Below, piece by piece: positions 61,999 to 64,000 of a stretch of 64,000 nucleotides of DNA. A program made the translations under genes and the position numbers. Position 1 is the first letter of the stretch; each line of letters begins with the position of its first letter. The stretch is from Sipunculus nudus. Its lineage: Eukaryota; Annelida; Sipuncula; Golfingiida; Sipunculidae. The DNA lies in assembly GCA_026874595.1 (NCBI GenBank), contig CM049316.1, positions 43,725,695-43,789,694 of the forward strand. Reading direction: 5' to 3'. Under the pieces are notes generated by a model. It had not been told where the DNA came from. It did not search any database and saw only the letters and a list, made by a program, of their open reading frames with translations.

Positions 61999-62693
61999 TG
62001 TGACACGGGCGTAACTCGTGTTGTTGTTGCACTTTATGTTTAATCCGTACTGGTTGAACTCTCGTTGTCATGCTGGCCTTGGGTTTTCTCGCCTGGTCGT
62101 GAGTCACGTGTGGAACCTGGTGTGTAGAGACACAGAGCGATGTTTTTCTAGATGATTCCTGTGACGCGTGCTTACCGTGTATAATGAATTATTCTTCGAA
62201 TGTTCTAGAGGTAGAAATTCTCGGCTTGGGATGGAGAGTATATAAAGGGGCTGTGTTTTAGAGTCGGGAGCAGAGAGCAGAGAAGATTTCCAGCGGACGC
62301 AGAAGCGTGGTTCAGTTTCTGGGACCTTATCCGACGTGTGCGGCAATTATAGATTTTCTTCAGAGTTTCTCCTGGATTTTGTGCATTTGGACTTCGGTTT
62401 ACTTTCTGGATTGTTACAAGAGCCTTACACTGGACTGTCATTCTCCGAGAGTATGCATTTAAAGAACTTATCGTTGTGACAGTGTTGGTATCCAGGTACT
62501 GTTCACATTGTTTATTTTTCTGTGTGATTGTACTGATTTGTTGTTATACCGCTGTTTACTGTATAATTGTAATGATTTAGTGTATTATAATGTTAGGGTT
62601 GTTTTAAGAATAAATTATAGTTATTTGTTAACAAAAAAAACCATTGACTTCTTTATTCATTCCCCTAGACATTTCACGCTGCCTAGTGTTACA
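61999..62693 (+). mobile_element. Possible solo LTR
   Basis: A 695-bp segment runs from TGTGACAC to GTGTTACA (near-perfect short inverted TG...CA ends). It contains a TATA box 'gagtatataaagg' near 62235 and an AATAAA near 62609, in the order expected for U3-R-U5. No gag or pol is adjacent and no target duplication was found (TATTG versus GAATC), so a promoter of another kind is not excluded. Confidence 0.35.
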
Positions 62694-62771
62694 GAATCTG
62701 ATTTTTTTTATCTCCGTTACAGAATATTTGTTCATCACGCATACCTTATCTGTTTATATTAGGTTCCATGA

Positions 62772-62774
<3 letters not shown>

Positions 62775-62815
<41 letters not shown>

Positions 62816-62818
62816 TAG
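62775..62818. repeat. (TA)n microsatellite
   Basis: About 18 TA units. Confidence 0.9.
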
Positions 62819-62934
62819 AATAGGCTGTGTATAACATGAAAAAAAAAGATGTGATACTGCACACGCTGTGTAACTGGAATCTTTATAACAATAATCTTGA
62901 AAAGTTATATGTTATTAACACAAAAACAACTCAC

Positions 62935-63079
62935 CCGTGCAGTCCAGCGCCCCGTGTTCATGGAGCGGCGTCTTGAGGGATTTAAGACATAAACGTGAAT
63001 GCTTTTTCACGGATCTTCTCGTACGCGAGATGCCTCGCACTGGTACCAGAGAAAGCGTGTGTGTCCCATGCATTGTCAT
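62935..63079 (-). CDS. Weak candidate first coding exon
   Basis: On the minus strand an ATG at 63079 opens 48 codons plus one base, ending at a good donor (ACGG|gtgagt). The peptide is basic (RTRRSVKKHS...) and ends TPLHEHGALDCT. No family was recognised, no partner exon is visible to the left, and the opposite strand is open too. It may be a 5' exon of a gene reading leftward, or chance. Confidence 0.2.
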
Positions 63080-63199
63080 TGTGGCAAAAAAACGTCGTGA
63101 CAGAGTGTTTAGCGACAGAGATGCATTGCTTTATAGATATGTCGTGCTGAAGAGTACTTTAGGACGCAAAATGAGACATATGATGCATAATAAAGCCAT

Positions 63200-64000
63200 T
63201 TCGTGATCGAGTGGTCGGTCCACATGCGATACGGGCGTTAAGTCACTGTTTAATCTTGCATTAACCATAGCTCTCGACTCATAATTACGACAAAACCCGA
63301 TACAGTACAGAGTTATGATTTCACATTATGTTACTATACATCTATCATGATAAATCGTGCTCAGGACGTATACTTATGGATAAATAACTGTTGTTATTTC
63401 AAGCTTGTTTTACAGACTCCCAAGGAAATTACATGGAAAGTGGATCTTTATTTCCCGTAGATCTGTGATCATGTTTTGCGACTGCATATACTTTCCTTGA
63501 GAATATGCTTTGCAGAGTACAAGACTGTTGCTGTATAACCCACATTACTAGAAGCGTGTGTTACACGATGACACAGATGTATATGCTCCAGTTACGCACT
63601 AATTAACCGAGCCTTGAGACCAAAATATAAACGCGTCGGTGCGACCTTTTACTTGGTTCATGACATATTTAATGGAACTCCAGGTAACAAATTACACAAA
63701 TTACTTGTCGCTTTGCATTCTCTGTATTTATTCATTTCAATCAACCACAGCCTGCACGGGAAGAATATGCTTCTTTATATCAAACAAACCTATTCGTTCT
63801 GGGCGGCTGGTACAACATGTTCTTCCCATTCCCATTGAAGCACTTAATTTTTTTCCCACAAATTGATTCCTTTCCGCTGCTTTTCATTGATTGAGTCAAC
63901 TTTCCGAAGAATGGTGTTTAAGCTGGAATAAAAATAACGGCAGAAATAAAATACACATATCACACTATATTTCGTACTTTCCATAAGGGGGTGCATTTCA
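63200..64000. other. Right end of window, nothing supported
   Basis: No exon, RNA gene or mobile element could be supported in this last stretch. Confidence 0.4.

Overview
This is an animal nuclear genome window. Coding exons are short, are bounded by GT-AG introns of hundreds to thousands of bases, and are separated by AT-rich, repeat-dense sequence. Long (TA)n, (GA)n and (AAT)n tracts, several families of miniature inverted-repeat elements (MITEs), tRNA-derived SINE-like repeats, two dead LINE fragments and a 3.3 kb compound repeat rich in 'aaggtca' words make up most of it. This texture, and the repeat that opens with 'acaagtggcccatgggcc', fit a bivalve or related mollusc. That assignment is inference from style; no species is identified.

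Three protein-coding genes were assembled exon by exon with consistent reading phase. (1) Minus strand, 6710 to 3039: the first three coding exons of NAGPA, the uncovering enzyme of the mannose-6-phosphate pathway; the rest lies beyond the left edge. An M-box/CLEAR-like site sits 8 bases before its ATG. (2) Plus strand, 16065 to 29077: a complete secreted protein of 319 residues with signal peptide, short pro-segment ending in a furin-type RVRR, CAP/SCP domain, EGF-like module and C-terminal ShKT domain, in 11 exons including one of 11 nt. (3) Minus strand, 45615 to 33093: a complete 435-residue M14 procarboxypeptidase in 10 exons, with every catalytic residue and an Asp at the S1' specificity position, so carboxypeptidase B-like. 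Genes 2 and 3 are convergent, about 4 kb apart. Both products look secreted, but nothing in the sequence ties them into one system.

Layout: 1-3038 NAGPA intron or flank with old repeats; 3039-6710 NAGPA; 7281-9760 a 69-bp satellite split by a 1.8 kb foldback element; 10504-11693 a dead LINE; 12.5-15.3 kb MITEs; 16.0-29.2 kb the CAP gene with SINEs and MITEs in its introns; 29.7-32.3 kb repeats; 33.1-45.6 kb the carboxypeptidase gene, whose introns hold a CpG-rich repeat array and a large MITE; 46-50.6 kb simple repeats and a LINE fragment nested in a MITE; 51-60 kb two hAT-like MITEs with clear 8-bp target duplications around a 3.3 kb compound repeat; 61-64 kb MITEs, a possible solo LTR and a weak candidate exon.

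No new multi-gene system was recognised. The best leads are the empty-site evidence for the foldback insertion, a MITE end that forms part of a splice donor in the CAP gene, the GACTCGAGTC-rich hAT MITEs, the CpG-rich array inside the carboxypeptidase gene, and a repeat that carries a series of nuclear-receptor half-site-like words.
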